From Seriola aureovittata (taxonomy: Eukaryota; Chordata; Actinopteri; Carangiformes; Carangidae), in the NCBI RefSeq assembly GCF_021018895.1, contig NC_079364.1:11549885-11613884 (forward strand): a DNA stretch of 64,000 nt, read 5' to 3'. Below are positions 1-10,567 of this stretch, one piece after another. The position numbers and the translations under genes are program-made. Numbering within the stretch: position 1 is the first letter of the stretch; each line of letters begins with the position of its first letter. The notes under the pieces were generated by a model. The model had not been told where the DNA came from. It did not search any database and saw nothing but the letters and a program-made list of their open reading frames with translations.

Positions 1-479
1 AGAGATGATGAGAGGTAAAGAGAATCAGTGATAAAGACTGTGTGTCTGCGACAGAGAGAGGTGGAGAGAGACACTCATAATGTACTACACTACATAATGT
101 TATCGCCACTGGAATAGTTTAATAACATTGTGTAGCAGAGAGCAGCTCTATGCTATGTTGTTGATATTGAGAGCAATCAGTAACTTTCTCTCCCAATTGC
201 GATATATTTCAGAATTTCAGAATTCTGAGTCCCAGTAATTGGATTGTGTGATATTAAAAACCGAAAATGTAGACATGTCATGAGAAGTGATACTCTGGTA
301 GTCAATGCCAAAATTCTGAAAATGCGATGGTTCTTCTTTTTCTACACCCTACCCTGGTCAGGGAACTCCATCACTGGAGATAAGTTATAGCAGGTGTGCA
401 TTAAACCTCAGCTTTCCAGTCCTGCCCAGAGCTGAGTGTAAGTCTGTCCCATCTGAAGCACAGCTGACTCTGAATGATA
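1..479. other. Left-edge stretch, no gene seen
   Basis: Purine-rich start (runs of gagag around 1-75), then ordinary AT-rich DNA. I see no repeat family or supported reading frame before the LINE remnant that follows. Confidence 0.5.
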
Positions 480-1130
480 ATAAATGGCCGAAACAAAACC
501 CAAGATCAAAGTCTGCTTTACAATGCAGCCCTGGTTGCTGGCAGAAAGTGCAGAGCCACACAGGGGGCCTCCTTCCCAGACATCACTGCAGGAGTCCTGC
601 AAGAAGAGAACAATTTCCAAATTCTGCCAAGGTCACCATCTCTGGTGTTGGCACCTCCGCTCCGCCCAAGTTGACAGACTTGACAGACCCAGTGGGCACC
701 AAGCTGCTCATGCCTGTACCATCCCAATGCTGTCCTGGTTGCGGAGGAATCGCCAGCAGAGCAGTTATCTGGTTCTTCAGCACCGGGAACCCAGTATGAA
801 CCCAAAGTCCACTTACTGATCCACCTACTGATCCGCCAAAGACTTTGATCATGGGCTTATCAATGGTCTGACATGGATGACTTCCTCAGGCTGTGACTTA
901 GCGTTAGTCATATATGTGTTAGTCATAGTCTTGGACATTTATATGGAAATTCCTCAGCTAAAACAAAAACATCCATCTACTTAAGAAGTCATAGTTCATG
1001 TTGGAGCAAATGATCTTAGGTACCAAGTCTCTGAAACTTGAAAGGTTGACTTTAAGAGGCTTTTAAACAACCTATTGGACTCCCATAAACATTGTATGAT
1101 ATCTGTTCCAATTCAATTTCTGTAACTTAA
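480..1130 (+). mobile_element. LINE ORF1 remnant with SGNH-hydrolase-like block
   Basis: Decayed first open reading frame of a fish L2/CR1-type LINE. From 988 the + strand reads VIVHVGANDLR, which matches the 'VVHVGxND' block of the SGNH esterase domain found in ORF1 of several fish LINEs. It continues with FKRLLNNLLDS and MISVPIQF, as expected for that domain, but has stop codons before and after. The part from 480 to about 880 (a frame with LAPPLRPS near the end of its first 66 codons) fits the variable N-terminal half and is less certain. The element runs in the same direction as the RT fragment at 1195, so both are probably one insertion that lost the endonuclease and most of the reverse transcriptase. 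Confidence 0.6.
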
Positions 1131-1194
1131 GCTTTGAGCAGCACAATGCAAAACTTGTACAAACACATTATTTAAACTGAGGGACACTTCCCGA

Positions 1195-1872
1195 ATGAAA
1201 CCTATGTCGAGCTTTAAAGATACAGAAAAAACCTTCATATAATTATTTCATCACACATGGATTACTGTAACACTTATTTCATGCCTTAATAGTAAAACTG
1301 TAGACTGGCTTATAGAACTCAGCTGCCAGGCTCTTTACTACAGTAAACAGTTTTGAACTCATCATCCACATCACGTACTGCCCCCAGTACATTTTAGAAT
1401 TGATTTTAAGATTCTTTTGATTACTTACAAGGCACTACATGGTCTGACTCTTCAGTGTATCTCACATCTTTTATCCCCATATGACCCTGCTTGCACTTTG
1501 AGATCCTCGGGCAGGGCATCCTTCTATCTGTTCCAGACTCTCAGCTGAAGACTAAGAGGGACAGAGCTTTTGAAATAACAGCCCAGAGGCTCTGGAACAC
1601 CCTGTCCGAGGAAATATAGCAGGATGAGTCAGTGGCTTCTTTTAAATCCAAGCTTAAATTATACTTTTATTGCACTGCCTTTTCTGATTTGATCTGAAGC
1701 TTCATCTCTAGTTTTTATTTATTTTAGCTTTGCCAATTTTCAATGTGGTTTTGAGTACTATGTTATATGTGATCCTTACTGGTTATGTGTTGCTATTTGA
1801 AGCACTTTATAGCTTTGTTTTGATAAGTGCAATATAAATTAAGATCATTATTATTATTATTATTATTATTAT
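1195..1872 (+). mobile_element. L2-like LINE 3' end: RT C-terminus, 3' UTR and (ATT)n tail
   Basis: Across several frames the + strand reads the conserved end of fish L2-type reverse transcriptases: a KDTEK block, then FRIDFKILLITYKALHGL, LLSPYDPACTLRSSG, LKTKRDRAFEITAQRLWNTL and SVASFKSKLKLYF. It has frameshifts and stops, so it is dead. The 3' UTR ends with the typical gcactttatagct and gtgcaatataaattaa motifs (about 1800-1842) and then an (ATT)n tail at 1848-1872. The upstream neighbour is the ORF1 piece of the same orientation. Confidence 0.85.
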
Positions 1873-2837
1873 CATCTACGTAATTGCAACTTGCTCATTT
1901 TGTAGATAAACTAATTTGGGCGCAACATTTACAACATTACATTTCTTTGAAAATATATTTGCTGTTAAGTTATCTAATGACTTTACTTTATAGGAGACAG
2001 GGTCACTGGAGAATACTGAATTTACAGATTACAAAAATTCTAATAGATGTTCAACTAGTTCTGACAATAATTTGATGAAAATTAATTCAATTCAGAATCT
2101 GCTCTGAGAAGCAATACCTAGTGATTTGTCTACAAATCAAATGGTTTCGTTTTAAAAGTCGATGTATCAGCCAAACAGAGGAGCACACCTACTGGGACAG
2201 GAACAAAGCAAAACGATTGACCCCGCTAATGTTAAATTAGTAAACACAATAAGACTGCAGAATTCCCAGAGCAAACAGAAAGCACAAAAACAAATAATGC
2301 TGTTTTCTTCCCAGTCTTCATTTTTACCACTGTATTTTTTGTCTCAAACAAGCAATCCTCACTGCTTCTCTTATGAGCTCAAAGGGGAAATACTACAAAA
2401 ATGTTCAGTTGGAGCTGTTTTCCAAAATAGCACAACGTGTCAACATTGAAAAAGAAAGAAGAAAAGAATATGTTTACAACACATTTTCTGGGTTTTGTCA
2501 AGTATGTTATTTAGAACAGTAACTACCAAAATAAACCATATACTCATATGCTTAACATTGTATACAAAAGTATATACATTAGGTTGTTGCAGAGCTGTCG
2601 AGGAAGCTTCACACATTAGGCTACTTCAGGGACTAACACTTGTTGTCCATGTATCTATATGATGGCAAAAATAGAAGCGTGGGACATATTCTCTGGAATC
2701 GTGACCTTTGCAGCTTGTTACAGTGAGAAATAAGCAAAGAAGTGGGAAAACAAAAGATGAAGAATTTGGACAGAGCTTGATGTTGCTGTTGTTCTCTGCA
2801 ATCTGTAAGTTGAAAAGACTTTCAGAAAAGAAGTGAA
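1873..2837. other. AT-rich stretch, no gene seen
   Basis: The longest open frames (about 95-100 codons near 2162-2449 on + and 2626-2934 on -) are low-complexity. The minus frame runs into the SINE that follows, so it is not a gene. No repeat recognised. Confidence 0.5.
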
Positions 2838-2974
2838 TCAAGATCCGAGTCAGGGAGATAGAGAGGGGGGATGACATGAAACGAAGGGCCCAGGTTCGAC
2901 TCAAACCCATGGCTGCAGTTAGCATTAAGCCCATGTGGTATGCGCTCTACCAGGTGAGCCACCAAGGCGCTCCA
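2838..2974 (-). mobile_element. tRNA-derived SINE (copy 1)
   Basis: Read on the minus strand, this starts with a gcgcc head and a pol III A box (TGGCTCACCTGGTAGAG, 2945-2961). A degenerate B box follows (gggtttgagtcgaacc, 2893-2908), then the ggcccttcgtttcatgtcat tail common to a percomorph tRNA-derived SINE. The 3' end decays into gatagag-type sequence near 2840. The second copy at 41878 has the same layout and orientation, and aligning the two shows the shared head, boxes and tail. Confidence 0.8.
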
Positions 2975-3123
2975 AATTTTTATACTTAACTATTGGTGGA
3001 CTGTTGAGTTTCTGTACAGGACACCAGAGTAAAACAATATAATGCTATGCCTACTGGTTTACTCAGGTATCGGAGACTGCACATAATGAAAGTGTATGTT
3101 TACACCTTTGCCAAAATGAGAAC

Positions 3124-3265
3124 TTAAAAGGAGCTATTTGCAAATTTTGCTATCACTACTTAGCCAACGTTAGCATTAACATCAGTTTCCTTACCAGTCT
3201 AGAATAAACATTGTGAGTTCAGCATCACACCTCATTCTTTTACTCACTAAGAGCTTGGGAACACA
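3124..3265 (+). mobile_element. Truncated copy of the long-TIR MITE family
   Basis: Begins ttaaaaggagctat and continues through tagccaacgttagcattaac, gtctaga and gttcagcatcac. This matches the left 140 bp of the element at 10140-10567 in the same order. The right part and right terminal repeat are missing. Confidence 0.7.
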
Positions 3266-4168
3266 AGCTCTTGTCAAGCGGCAATCATCACCACCCATTC
3301 CCCGCAAGAAACCACATTGTGCAGCATAGAAAACTTTCAACTTACAGCCACATTAAGATGTTCTCAATCATTTAAGTTATATTTATATTGATTGTTTCTA
3401 ACTAGAACATATGTGCCTGGTGCAGCAACCATTTTTACTGCCATTTAAAGAGCAAAAGTTATATGAACATGCCTTAAATTCAGTTGCGCCATGAACTTTA
3501 GACCATGCTCTGTGGACCATTAAAATAGAGCCCACTGTGTGTATCCTTGAGGTATAACATTTGAAAAGCCTGTTTTTTTATATTTATATATTTGGAATTT
3601 TGAATTTCTTAGAAGCAAAAGCTGCCACATTTATTGGCACATCAATCAGTGGAATAGTAGAAACATATATCGAATTGTACACATTATGCACATGTATGTT
3701 TGTCCTCCAAAAAAGGGACCTGCTCTTAAAAACATCACTCACATAATGTTACTAGTGATCAAGAACTCCACAGGGTATCTTTAACTGAAGGAAAGCAAAT
3801 AGCAAGGTTATCTCTTCCAGGTAAACATAGCCACCGATGTACAATAAATCAATTTCATAAGTGGAGCTGTACTGTATGTTATTCTTGAGGAATAATGTCA
3901 AAACATAAAAGAACGGTGAAATATAAACTCATTCTTTAAATAAGGTCTGACAATACATCGTGTGATTCCAATATTTTGTAAGTGATTTCGAGGTATATAT
4001 TAGTTTTTTCGTTTGTTTGTCTGTTTTTTTTGGTCAACTGCTTTTGAAAGGAGGGTTTCATTTCATTTATAGTTTACACTCATGACTGTGTCTGTTGGTT
4101 ATTAAACTTTATTTTGAATAAGGGATTGAAATGAAGCATTGATTGTCTGTGTGTGCAGGCCTGTTTTG

Positions 4169-4170
<2 letters not shown>
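3266..4170. other. AT-rich stretch, no gene seen
   Basis: Short open frames only (61 codons at 3561). T-rich tract near 4023. Nothing else supported. Confidence 0.5.

Positions 4171-4238
<68 letters not shown>
4171..4238. repeat. (GT)34 microsatellite
   Basis: Uninterrupted GT dinucleotide array of 68 bp. The two minus-strand open frames across it are poly-Thr/His artefacts. Confidence 0.98.
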
Positions 4239-4242
<4 letters not shown>

Positions 4243-5082
4243 GATTTTCTGTCCCATTGCAAATTCTCCAAGCATAGTTAAGTTCTCTTCAAGAATTAAT
4301 TTAGCCTGTTTTGATTGTAAATAAGAGTTGGGAAAACTTGTAGCAGTAAAACACCCTGAACACACTTAAAGATGTTTACTATCTCTTAAAATCGTATCAC
4401 AGTAGCATCTTTTCAAAATTCCCTGCAAGGTCACCCATGAAATGGTATTCATCCTTTTCCTACAGAAGAGCATTCTCATCTTGGCACAGGACATAAACTG
4501 TGTGCAGCATCAAGCACATTTCATTTTTGCACTGAGCATAAAAATGGGCTTTCCACATATCACATCACTACTTCCTGTAAATCTGCATTGACAACTCGAA
4601 AGCACATAAACATGTGCCCACACACCCATACTTCATCAAAGTATAATGCACTCACACACTCAAACACACACACTAGCCTCCCCCTCACCTGCTTATACAC
4701 AGGAGCACAATTAAAAAGACACTATTACTGAGACGCCTACTGTACCAAAACCCACTGTAGCTCCAGTACACTCCGCTGACTTCCCCACAGTGACACACTG
4801 ACTCACAATGCTATTTATCCACTCTGTGGCTTCTGCGCCAAGTATCTGTGAAAAACACTACAAAATATTCTCATCAGCACACAGTCCTTTATCTTCAATA
4901 TCTCTGATTCAACAATAAAATGGATTCTAATTTGAATATAATTTACCTAACTGACATTTTGTTTTTTTGTTTGTGGTTAAATCAACTCTAGACTAGACTC
5001 CTCTTACTTTCTCTCTATAGTTTTATACACAATCTTTTCTCTTCTCTCCTGAAGTAATTTTAATAAAACTAACATAAATGTC
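4239..5082. other. No gene seen
   Basis: Ordinary AT-rich sequence with a CA-rich patch around 4615-4680 (broken acacac and cactc runs). No reading frame of interest. Confidence 0.5.
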
Positions 5083-5170
5083 TTCAATTCAATTCAGTTC
5101 AAACACCGAATCATAACAGAAGTTATCTCAGGGCACTTTTCATATAGAGTAGGTCCCTTTATGACTGCTC
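5083..5170 (+). repeat. Fragment of the 'ttcaattcaattcag...' dispersed fish repeat
   Basis: The run caattcaattcagttc, then atcataacagaagttatctc, then agggcacttttcatatagagtaggtccc follows the order of a very common teleost repeat ('...tatagcgccaaatcacaac...ctcaaggcgcttta...gtagaccct'). Diverged and short. Confidence 0.6.
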
Positions 5171-5459
5171 AGCCGTTTGCATGTGTCTGTGTGTGTGCAG
5201 TACGGTAGACAGTAGAAAGGGGGTGGGTGTTTTGGAAAGTTTGACCAGAAGCCTTCACTAGCTTTTTAATAATTCTCTTAGTTGAGAACCTGCTGAAGCA
5301 TGTTGATTCAGGCAAACATTATATCACATTCAGGCGTATTCAGGGTATTTATCTTGTCTGTTTTGCGATTTTCTTTTTAAAGATAAGTGTAATCAATATT
5401 TTAATCTTAACAATAGATCTGTATAAGGGGTCACACTCTTAGTTACGAATCCACAGAGA

Positions 5460-5710
5460 ATCATCACCTGATTGTAGTTTCTCTCAGTCCACTGGTCTGG
5501 TTTTACTGCTTTCTAATCATTTCTTTATTGTTTTTGGTCGGTGTTTTTGGCCCTCACCAATCTCATCAACCTTGTGTGCAGACTCAGCAGGTAGAAGTTT
5601 TTACTGCAAAACTCTGATAAACCCACTGTACTCTACCTGCTGAGCACCAGACAGCAGACAAAGCTGGTAACCAACTTGTGAACATAGTGGAACATTTAGC
5701 AACCAAATAT
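5460..5710 (+). repeat. Dispersed fish repeat, copy A
   Basis: Contains tgctgagcaccagacagcag, aaagctggtaaccaactt and gtggaacatttagcaacc, an order I recall from a dispersed teleost repeat ending 'gtggagcatttagcagctaaagagccagata'. The stretch at 15545 carries the next segment of the same family. Boundaries are approximate. Confidence 0.5.
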
Positions 5711-8272
5711 TTACATATTGGATTTAAATTGATCAGGTGTCCACAAATGAGTAAGGCATCAGTGATAATGGTTTGCAGATAAATGCACTGACAGCTGTGG
5801 ATGCATAGTTGTTTTCATGTACACTCCGCTTGGAGGACACATTCTATACTTGTGCAGTTGATCGATGTCTACGTACTCTGTGTATGCGCATTATGAATCA
5901 AGTCAAATTGCAAAAGCACAGAGAGCAAGAAAGAGATGTGTGCTATTGATAGCCTTGAAGGACATCTGCGCAGTCATAACAGATTTGTGGGTAAGTGGAC
6001 GTCGGCACCAGAGCCTCACATACATCCTCTGTTTCTGACGTAATTTACATCATACAGACCCTAATGGGCCATGTGTAGTTGCAAATTCAGATAATATAGC
6101 ACTGGCTGTGATGTCTGCTTAAAAGAATAAAAGAAGTTGATAGAAAATGTCATTGGTTGTATAGCTTGTTTCTGCTGCCAATGTATGTTTTCAAGCATTT
6201 AAAGTATCTGCACAATCATTCTGACCTTCAATGTAGCCAGCATCCGATTCTGATTCTTCTGAGTTTTTATGTGAAGCTAACAGCCTGATGTTTTCTTTAT
6301 GGAGAGTGTGGTACAGCTCTTTCAGCCAGCAGCCAGGTAGAAGAGGGAACGAAGCCAGTATGCATTGATCTTACAATTCAACAACTTGCAGATCAGATAT
6401 GGAAGGCTGCTCTGGTGGTGCATCCTGGGAGAAATGTCCTATACGCGATAAACCTTGCAGCACTTGAATGAACAATAAACTTTAAGCTGCTATGCAAAAA
6501 CTGGATGGCCTTCTAAAAACTGGATACAAGCAGTGACACAGACTGAAAAAAAAAAAAATCTGGCTCCAATAAAATTTGGAGCATTGCAAATTGATAAACG
6601 GTGACAGCGAGAGTTATATAAGCTACTGTGGCAGATCTGAGTCAGTTAATGTGATTCCCCCTGCCTGACCCAGTCGCTTAGAGAACGCACTTTTCTTGAC
6701 GTGGAATAACAAAAATTTGCATGAAATCCAAATGGGTGCAGGAGGGAATGAGATTCGTGACAGAGAGTGATAGAGGCACACAACAACTCTGAGAGACTAG
6801 GAGGCATGCTCACTCAGCAGCTTCATACTGTACTTAAGAAAGTCATCATATACATTTGTCTTGATTCTACAGAGCATTTCCTTCTTCAATAGAACTGTAT
6901 TTTACGACTTCTAATTTTAAAAACGTACTTGTATATATACAGTATCATGTGAGGAGTTTGTTTTTGTGTGGTAAACATCACAGTTTCTCATTACACCCTC
7001 CTCAGTCCCCGTTTGTGTTGCAAGGTTAACACTCAGACCAGGTGAGAGGCTGAGGAAATACTGTAAGATCGTCAAGGGCACCTCTGGCACTAGGTGTTGT
7101 GATGGATAAACAACCCCACATACAGAAAGATTGCCCTCCAGCCTGCAAGTGATTCATAGACTGCACAGAACCAACAGATGAGTTTAAACCTGGCATCCTC
7201 TATTGCTTCAGATGGCTTTAGCCGTGGCACTTTGCTGCCTCTCAAGAGGCAGGCCACATAATGTCAACTGGCCGGCTTTGATGGTACATTTAACATTTTC
7301 TGAATGTGTTAAAGGCACAGTCCCTGATCCAAACATAGCCAGGTCAAGAAATTGGCAGCAGATGAAGTAGAAATGTTCTCTATTAATGCAGTCTTGCTGC
7401 TCACACCCATTTCAGACAGCAGGGTGAGCAGTTTTATCTTTACTGCAAGAGCAATGTACAGTATTTGCAGGAAGTTGAGTAGGCAACAGGAGATATATAC
7501 TTTAAGAAGTAGAAGTGCAACTGCTGCTTTTTCTTGTTTTGAGTGTATTTTGATTATATTGTCTGTATGTTTTGCCATATTCAAGCTCCACACCTACTTT
7601 TTAATTGAATCCATTCTGACAGTTTTGAAAGCCATTTTCAATTTGCAAGCCACCATATTTCATTTTATTTCATTTTCTTGAAACTAGTCAGAAAATATTG
7701 AGGAAACCTAAAGAAGCAATCCTGGCAAAAAGATCGCACGCATTTCAATTCCCCTGGCTTAACTAATCTAAGCAAAAGTGCTACAATACATCGAGACAGT
7801 GAAGTCTGAGTCAAGTGCATTATCCCACAGAATACAGACTGATTGCCACTGAGGAAATTACTTTTGTTTTACTGTACAGTGCAACAGTGAACAATTAACA
7901 TGCATGTCACAATCTATTCCATTATACGAACTATGGCTCATAAAAAAATGATGCAAGAGCCACTTCCCAGTGTCAGCAGAGACTCTTTTATATCCCTATC
8001 TTTGTTCCTTTCGCTGTTTCAGTGTCCTACATGTGTGACAGAACTGTAACAGAGACCTTGGGAGCAGCTGAATAGGGCTGTGTGAACATGTGTCAGTGGA
8101 TCTCTAATGGGAACACCATGCTCCTAATATACAGTCCATCTGTAGTCTGCACAATGAATAACAACAGCTCTTTGCAATATTGACTCCTCCCTGCTCCCCC
8201 ATTTTAATGATTATGCCTTTGTCCTTTGTGGTAAAAAGTCCTGTAGGAAACATTCCATTACTGCATTACGTT
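5711..8272. other. Long repeat-poor stretch, no gene seen
   Basis: No repeat family recognised over 2.5 kb. Overlapping open frames on both strands at 7309-7681 (94 and 109 codons) show no domain and are likely chance. A perfect 8-bp inverted repeat with a 2-nt loop (ctgcctct-ca-agaggcag) lies at 7235-7252. A poly(A) run lies near 6546. Confidence 0.45.
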
Positions 8273-8292
8273 GGGGAGGGGGGAGGGGTGGG
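8273..8292 (+). other. G-quadruplex-forming motif
   Basis: Four G runs (4, 6, 4 and 3 G) separated by single bases A, A and T. This fits the canonical G3+N1-7 pattern with the shortest possible loops, predicted to fold as a very stable parallel quadruplex on the + strand. Confidence 0.7.
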
Positions 8293-9092
8293 CACAAGGC
8301 TAGCTCTCCTGTCACATCAGCTCTTTATTATTCATTAGGATCTCTTTCTTTTCCCTGTGTAAAAGGACCTTGATAAAGCTATGTTTATTCATACACTAAC
8401 CTTTTTAAATATTTCCAAGAGCTCTCCAACAAAGGCCTACCTGGCATACCTAATACCTAATCTTTGTTTCATTATTCAGTCCTCATGCTCTCACTTCTCA
8501 CTTAAGATGCAAAACATGAGTTGTGCCTCCGCACTTATCCTTTGTCTTTCTATTTCGCTGTCTCGCTCTGTGTATGTACCTGTCCCTGTCCCTCGCTAGC
8601 ACTATCATTTCATTATTTAGGTTTTCATGCAGTAATGTTTTTTTTTTTGGTCTTTTTTAATGTATTGTATTAGTTCTTTCTTCTCTCCCTCCCCTACAGT
8701 CTGTCCTCTTTTTCTCTGGCTTTCTCTCATTCAGAAGTCCTTGCTTCTGCAGACTGATCCCTGAGGGCAGACTACTGATTAGTGAAGTCACCCCCGCCCC
8801 CCACTGCCTCTATCCACCTCCAGCTCACCTGCCCAAAAATGTATTTTGTTTTTTACTTATTTAAATTATTTAGTATACTGAGGTTATTGTTGCACTATAC
8901 AGTATACCACTCTTTGAAGAAAAATGTGTAGGTCTAGGTCTAATGATGAAATACTACAAAATAAATCAAGCCAGTCAAATCACTGGAAATGTTATAGTTT
9001 GGGCTGGAATTTTATTAAACTGAAATGATGAAATGTATATCAATGAGTGACTTGTTTTTCTCCAAAACCCATTGTTTTTAAATAAATAATTT
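8293..9092. other. No gene seen
   Basis: Pyrimidine-rich patch at about 8540-8730 (tctttc, ctccct). A 72-codon frame at 8381 ends in a Ser-rich tail and has no support. Confidence 0.45.
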
Positions 9093-9320
9093 GACAGTTT
9101 GGTAAATGTGCATATTTGCTTTCTTGACAAGAGATAGATGAGCAGATCGATACTGCTCCCACATCTGTACGTTAAATATGAAGCTACAGCCAGCAGCCAG
9201 TTAGCTTAGCACAAACCAAAAAAAAAAATAACAAGGGGAAACGGCTAACGTTTGCTTCGGCAAGTGAAGAAATTACACCTATCAGCAACTCTAATTAACA
9301 CTCTACTTATGGGGTGTTAG
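9093..9320 (+). repeat. Dispersed fish repeat ('gaagctacagccagcagcc')
   Basis: The order gacagtttggtaaatgtgc, tttgctttcttgacaagag, agatgagcagatcgatact, gtacgttaaatatgaagc and tacagccagcagccagttagctta matches a highly abundant teleost repeat. A poly(A)-like run (9220) replaces part of the middle. It ends in 'actctaattaacac'. Confidence 0.8.
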
Positions 9321-9346
9321 GTAACACTTACCTTCTAGAGCCTTTA

Positions 9347-9897
9347 GGCGCATTTCCATCGCAGGAACCAAGGTCTAAATTTAGTTCCGGGGTAATTGAT
9401 CGACCCTTGAAAAGGTACCTGGTCGTGGCGTAGTACTTTCCAAAGGTTCAGGAACTTTGGGGGGTGTGGTCTGCATTGCTGAACATTTCTAACGGGTCAG
9501 TACCCGCTGCATTTTATTTCACCCGTGATGTTTAAAAGTCTGCAGCGAGCAAGCGAGCGAGCGTGCAAACACAGTTTCCACACTGGGAAACAGGTCTGAG
9601 AGAAGGTAAAAAAAAAACTAAACAACACTTCAAAAAAACAACCGGAGTGGCTGAGGTTGCTACCCGTCACGTATAATACGGGATCGTCCCGTATTTGAAA
9701 ATAAAATACTGCGTCCTGTGTTGAATGAATACGGGATGCAATTTGTCCGGTATTTTTTCTTCATGTTATGTCCTCAAAGTGCTGTGGATAATGTAATGTC
9801 AAGTAATAATTTTGCATAATCTAATAATTCCTGGGACTTTAGGACGTGGGAACTAAAAGTTCCAGGTACTTTTTGGTCAAAACGCGGCTTTTGTTGG
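9347..9897 (+). mobile_element. Non-autonomous DNA transposon (MITE) with imperfect terminal inverted repeats
   Basis: The left end (ggcgcatttccatcgcagg) and the reverse complement of the right end (gccgcgttttgaccaaaaag) match imperfectly. Both ends also carry 'agttcc' and 'aggtact' motifs in opposite orientation. The same 'rich in aggaacttt' layout is typical of a teleost MITE group. No transposase frame. A second repeat is nested inside at 9655-9772. Confidence 0.6.
9655..9772. repeat. Nested 'cccgtatt' repeat with short hairpin
   Basis: Repeated tacggga and tcccgta words form a perfect 8-bp stem with a TCG loop at 9676-9694, followed by aaaatactgcgtcc and atacgggatgcaatttgtcc. I recall this block as a dispersed fish sequence. 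It lies wholly inside the 9347-9897 element, so it is either part of that element or inserted into it. Confidence 0.5.
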
Positions 9898-10139
9898 TTG
9901 CCCAGAAACCTCATAGTGATGACAAAACCTCAGCAAGTTACTGTGCTGAGCTGAGAAACAGCTACGTACTGTTAGATATTTGTTAAAATACATAGAGATT
10001 ACAGACACAAGATATAATATATAAATAATTACACATATTACCCAACATGTAAAACTACTTCTTTAACAAAACAAGAACATATCTCAAATGTGTTAAATGT
10101 TTTCTTTACTCCATTCATGCAGAAATTACAATATTATTG

Positions 10140-10567
10140 TTTAAAGGAGCTATATTTAAAATCTTTGCTATAGCTACATAGCCAGCATCAGCATTAACAG
10201 CTGCTACTTATCGGTCTAGAGGAAACGTTGTTGAGTTCAGCATCAAACTTCATTCCTTTACTCGCCGAGTTCTTGCTGTCTCCAGTGGTGGAAAGCAACG
10301 CCAATGTTTTGCTTCTTTTCTTCAAATGAAGTTAGCATGCTAACCAGATAGCCCAAACAGTCTAGTCACTTTCTGATAGTGAGTCATTGTAGCGCCCAAT
10401 CTGCCTTGAAGAAGTAGCGCTGCTCGGAGGGCATATTATAACCTCTTGTCTTGTAAATGCAACGATGGCTGTAGCTCTAGGCAAGACAGGTAGGTAAACA
10501 GGTGTTAATGCTAACGCAGCTACTGGCTTTGCAGCAACAGCAAATACTTACAAATGGCTCCTTTAAA
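10140..10567. mobile_element. MITE with ~65-bp terminal inverted repeats
   Basis: The left end (tttaaaggagctat...ctacatagccagcatcagcattaacagctg, 10140-10204) and the reverse complement of the right end (tttaaaggagccat...gcaaagccagtagctgcgttagcattaacacctg, 10502-10567) match over about 65 bp with small gaps. The 300-bp middle has no coding capacity. Relatives in this window are the left fragment at 3124 and the element starting at 43140. The shared middle block is 'gtgagtca-tgtagcg-c-aatctgcc'. Both ends are TTTAAAGG, so the target site may be TTAA-like. Confidence 0.8.

Noticed and set aside
484..819. 111-codon + frame as a gene
   Set aside because: Lies in the LINE ORF1 remnant and is broken by stops just downstream.
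2945..2961. A functional tRNA gene on the minus strand
   Set aside because: The A box is good, but the B box is degenerate and no cloverleaf forms. The downstream tail is that of a SINE.
4080..4365. Two overlapping minus-strand frames of 63 and 87 codons
   Set aside because: They are read-through of the (GT)34 array, giving poly-Thr/His.
9676..9694. Rho-independent-type terminator
   Set aside because: The short GC stem belongs to a repeat in a vertebrate genome and no T tract follows.
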